A DNA stretch of 20,748 bases from Botryllus schlosseri. Its lineage: Eukaryota; Chordata; Ascidiacea; Stolidobranchia; Styelidae. The stretch is from assembly GCA_000444245.1 (NCBI GenBank), contig ATSW01057040.1, forward strand, positions 1 to 20,748, in the 5' to 3' direction. Each line of letters begins with the position of its first letter. Positions within the stretch are counted from its first letter, which is position 1. Shown piece after piece: positions 19,720-20,748 of the stretch. Position numbers and translations under genes: made by a program. A model generated the notes under the pieces. That model ran no database searches, had not been told where the DNA came from, and was given only the letters and a program-made list of their open reading frames with translations.

Positions 19720-20007
19720 ATGGCGGACGCGAGAGATTCGAATTTGCAACTGATGGATCTCAAGAAGGACTTGAATGAAACGAAGGCTTTACAAAAAACA
19801 ACGAATGCTAAACTGACTAAAATTTTAGAAAAAATGGATGAAGTGTGCAAGTATGTGGTAAGTTCTGTTAACCAACAGGAATGTGGAGTCGAGAAGGTGT
19901 TGCATTTAAAAGGGCACTTTTCTAAACTATCTCTTAGTGGAAGCCATCTACTCACGATTCCATGCTTTGACACCGCAGAGATAATGTCCTCCAAGCAACA
20001 GTCTTAA
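19720..20007 (+). CDS. Candidate first coding exon, coiled-coil-like protein
   Basis: ATG 19720 lies in a good animal start context (CAGATGGCGG). The first 46 codons begin MADARDSNLQLMDLKKDLNE and continue with a leucine-, lysine- and glutamate-rich helix (LTKILEKMDEV) that fits a short coiled coil. At 19857/19858 GTG|GTAAGT is a near-ideal splice donor in phase 0, and CTATCTCTTAG at 19937 is a matching acceptor, implying an 80-bp intron. However, the acceptor frame soon meets a stop, while the unspliced frame stays open to TAA at 20005-20007, giving 95 residues. So either the real acceptor lies beyond the window or this is a single-exon frame. I do not recognise the protein. A similar N-terminus could also come from a LINE ORF1, but no other LINE part was seen. 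Confidence 0.45.
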   Translation: MADARDSNLQLMDLKKDLNETKALQKTTNAKLTKILEKMDEVCKYVVSSVNQQECGVEKVLHLKGHFSKLSLSGSHLLTIPCFDTAEIMSSKQQS

Positions 20008-20748
20008 CAAATACCACACTGAGCGGTCATTAGAACCGTCATAACGGGGGATCGGCGACCGGGATCCTTGATCGGCGGATAATTCGAGAATTATCAACGA
20101 AAAACTCAAATAACTCCGCTTCTAATAGTTGGAATTGAGTCAAATTCGTTTTGCATCGTCTCTGAAGACAGCTTAACAATTTTACGGGGTTGGCAGAAAA
20201 ATCTGGATTTTTTTGGTGTGCTGCGTTTTTTAGGGTAACCTGACAATTTCATAAGTGAATGGCTGGAATGCGGAAAACAAAGTTAGTTTTGAACAGCCCT
20301 ACTGTAGGTGCATCACAAAATAGTTTTACCGACACACCTATATTCATCTTTTTCAGACATGTGCAATGTACATCTCACAATTTTGAAAACTAGCATATTT
20401 TATTTTATTTTGATTCCATAGCTGCATACTTGTAGCTTTTCCAACCTTTCGTTTTGTATAGTTGTATAGTTGAAGTAGTTTTCACATGGCTGGAATAATG
20501 CTACCTATTTTTACGCATGCAACTGAGTAGAAATTTACAGCACTGCTTCATTTTGCAAGCCTACTTGAGTACTAACAATGGTTGATTTGATCACTACTAC
20601 ATATCTCATTCTTGTGCGAGGAGTATGATGATACGTAGGACAAGGTATTGCCATTTTTGCAAATTTCAGTTTCCGGCAGCTTTCTAACTATCCGAAATTT
20701 ATGTAGAATGATGTTGTACGTTGTTTTTTGTTTATAGAAATTTTATAT
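20008..20748. other. No gene seen; one short inverted repeat
   Basis: GATAATTC (20078-20085) and GAATTATC (20088-20095) form an 8-bp inverted pair. GATCGGCG occurs twice at 20050-20077. The rest is AT-rich and could be intron or flank of the preceding candidate gene. Confidence 0.4.

Noticed and set aside
1-20748. LTR pairs, CRISPR arrays, rRNA genes and bacterial-type operons
   Set aside because: None seen: no long direct terminal repeats, no regularly spaced repeats with spacers, no rRNA-like blocks and no clustered long frames.

Overview
The window looks like AT-rich nuclear DNA of an animal, most likely a marine invertebrate. It has no bacterial-type operons, the long open frames are few and short, candidate exons are bounded by GT..AG sites, and decayed transposable elements, mostly hAT-type, fill much of it. 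I cannot name the species. There is no rRNA gene, no convincing tRNA, no CRISPR array and no LTR pair.

Layout. 1-373: two diverged tandem units starting with hAT-like termini. 465-772: a 15-bp minisatellite in one orientation, then the same minisatellite inverted. 1452-1633: a small GCGCA-rich MITE. 1714-1899: a young 62-bp triplication. About 2020-2930: first copy of a three-copy repeat family (copy C). 2981-3050: a second, partial copy of the GCGCA MITE. 3920-4321: a candidate host gene piece with a 75-bp intron. 4827-5647: a non-autonomous element rich in TGACTC/GAGTCA. 5938-7347: a hAT element with matching ends, flanking duplications and a decayed transposase on the minus strand. 8139-8382 and 9587-9800: orphan hAT ends. 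8857-9009: a candidate terminal exon. 12405-13070: a short hAT element with a perfect 8-bp target duplication. About 13490-14350 and 17130-17900: copies A and B of the three-copy family. 14384-14671: a decayed tyrosine-kinase catalytic domain fragment. About 15040-15540: a diverged tandem duplication. 16256-16721: a probable hAT element. 17960-18260: sequence shared with the 12405 element. 19032-19080: a strong stem-loop. 19720-20007: a candidate first coding exon with a coiled-coil-like peptide.

The point most worth following is the three-copy family. Its copies are too diverged to be recent duplicates, yet the same reading sense is conserved between them at the peptide level (on the plus strand in copy C, on the minus strand in copies A and B). 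It was therefore a protein-coding element, and I do not recognise its protein. All three copies are broken. No genes here form a visible pathway; the candidate host exons are isolated pieces whose partners would lie outside the window or in stretches I could not resolve.
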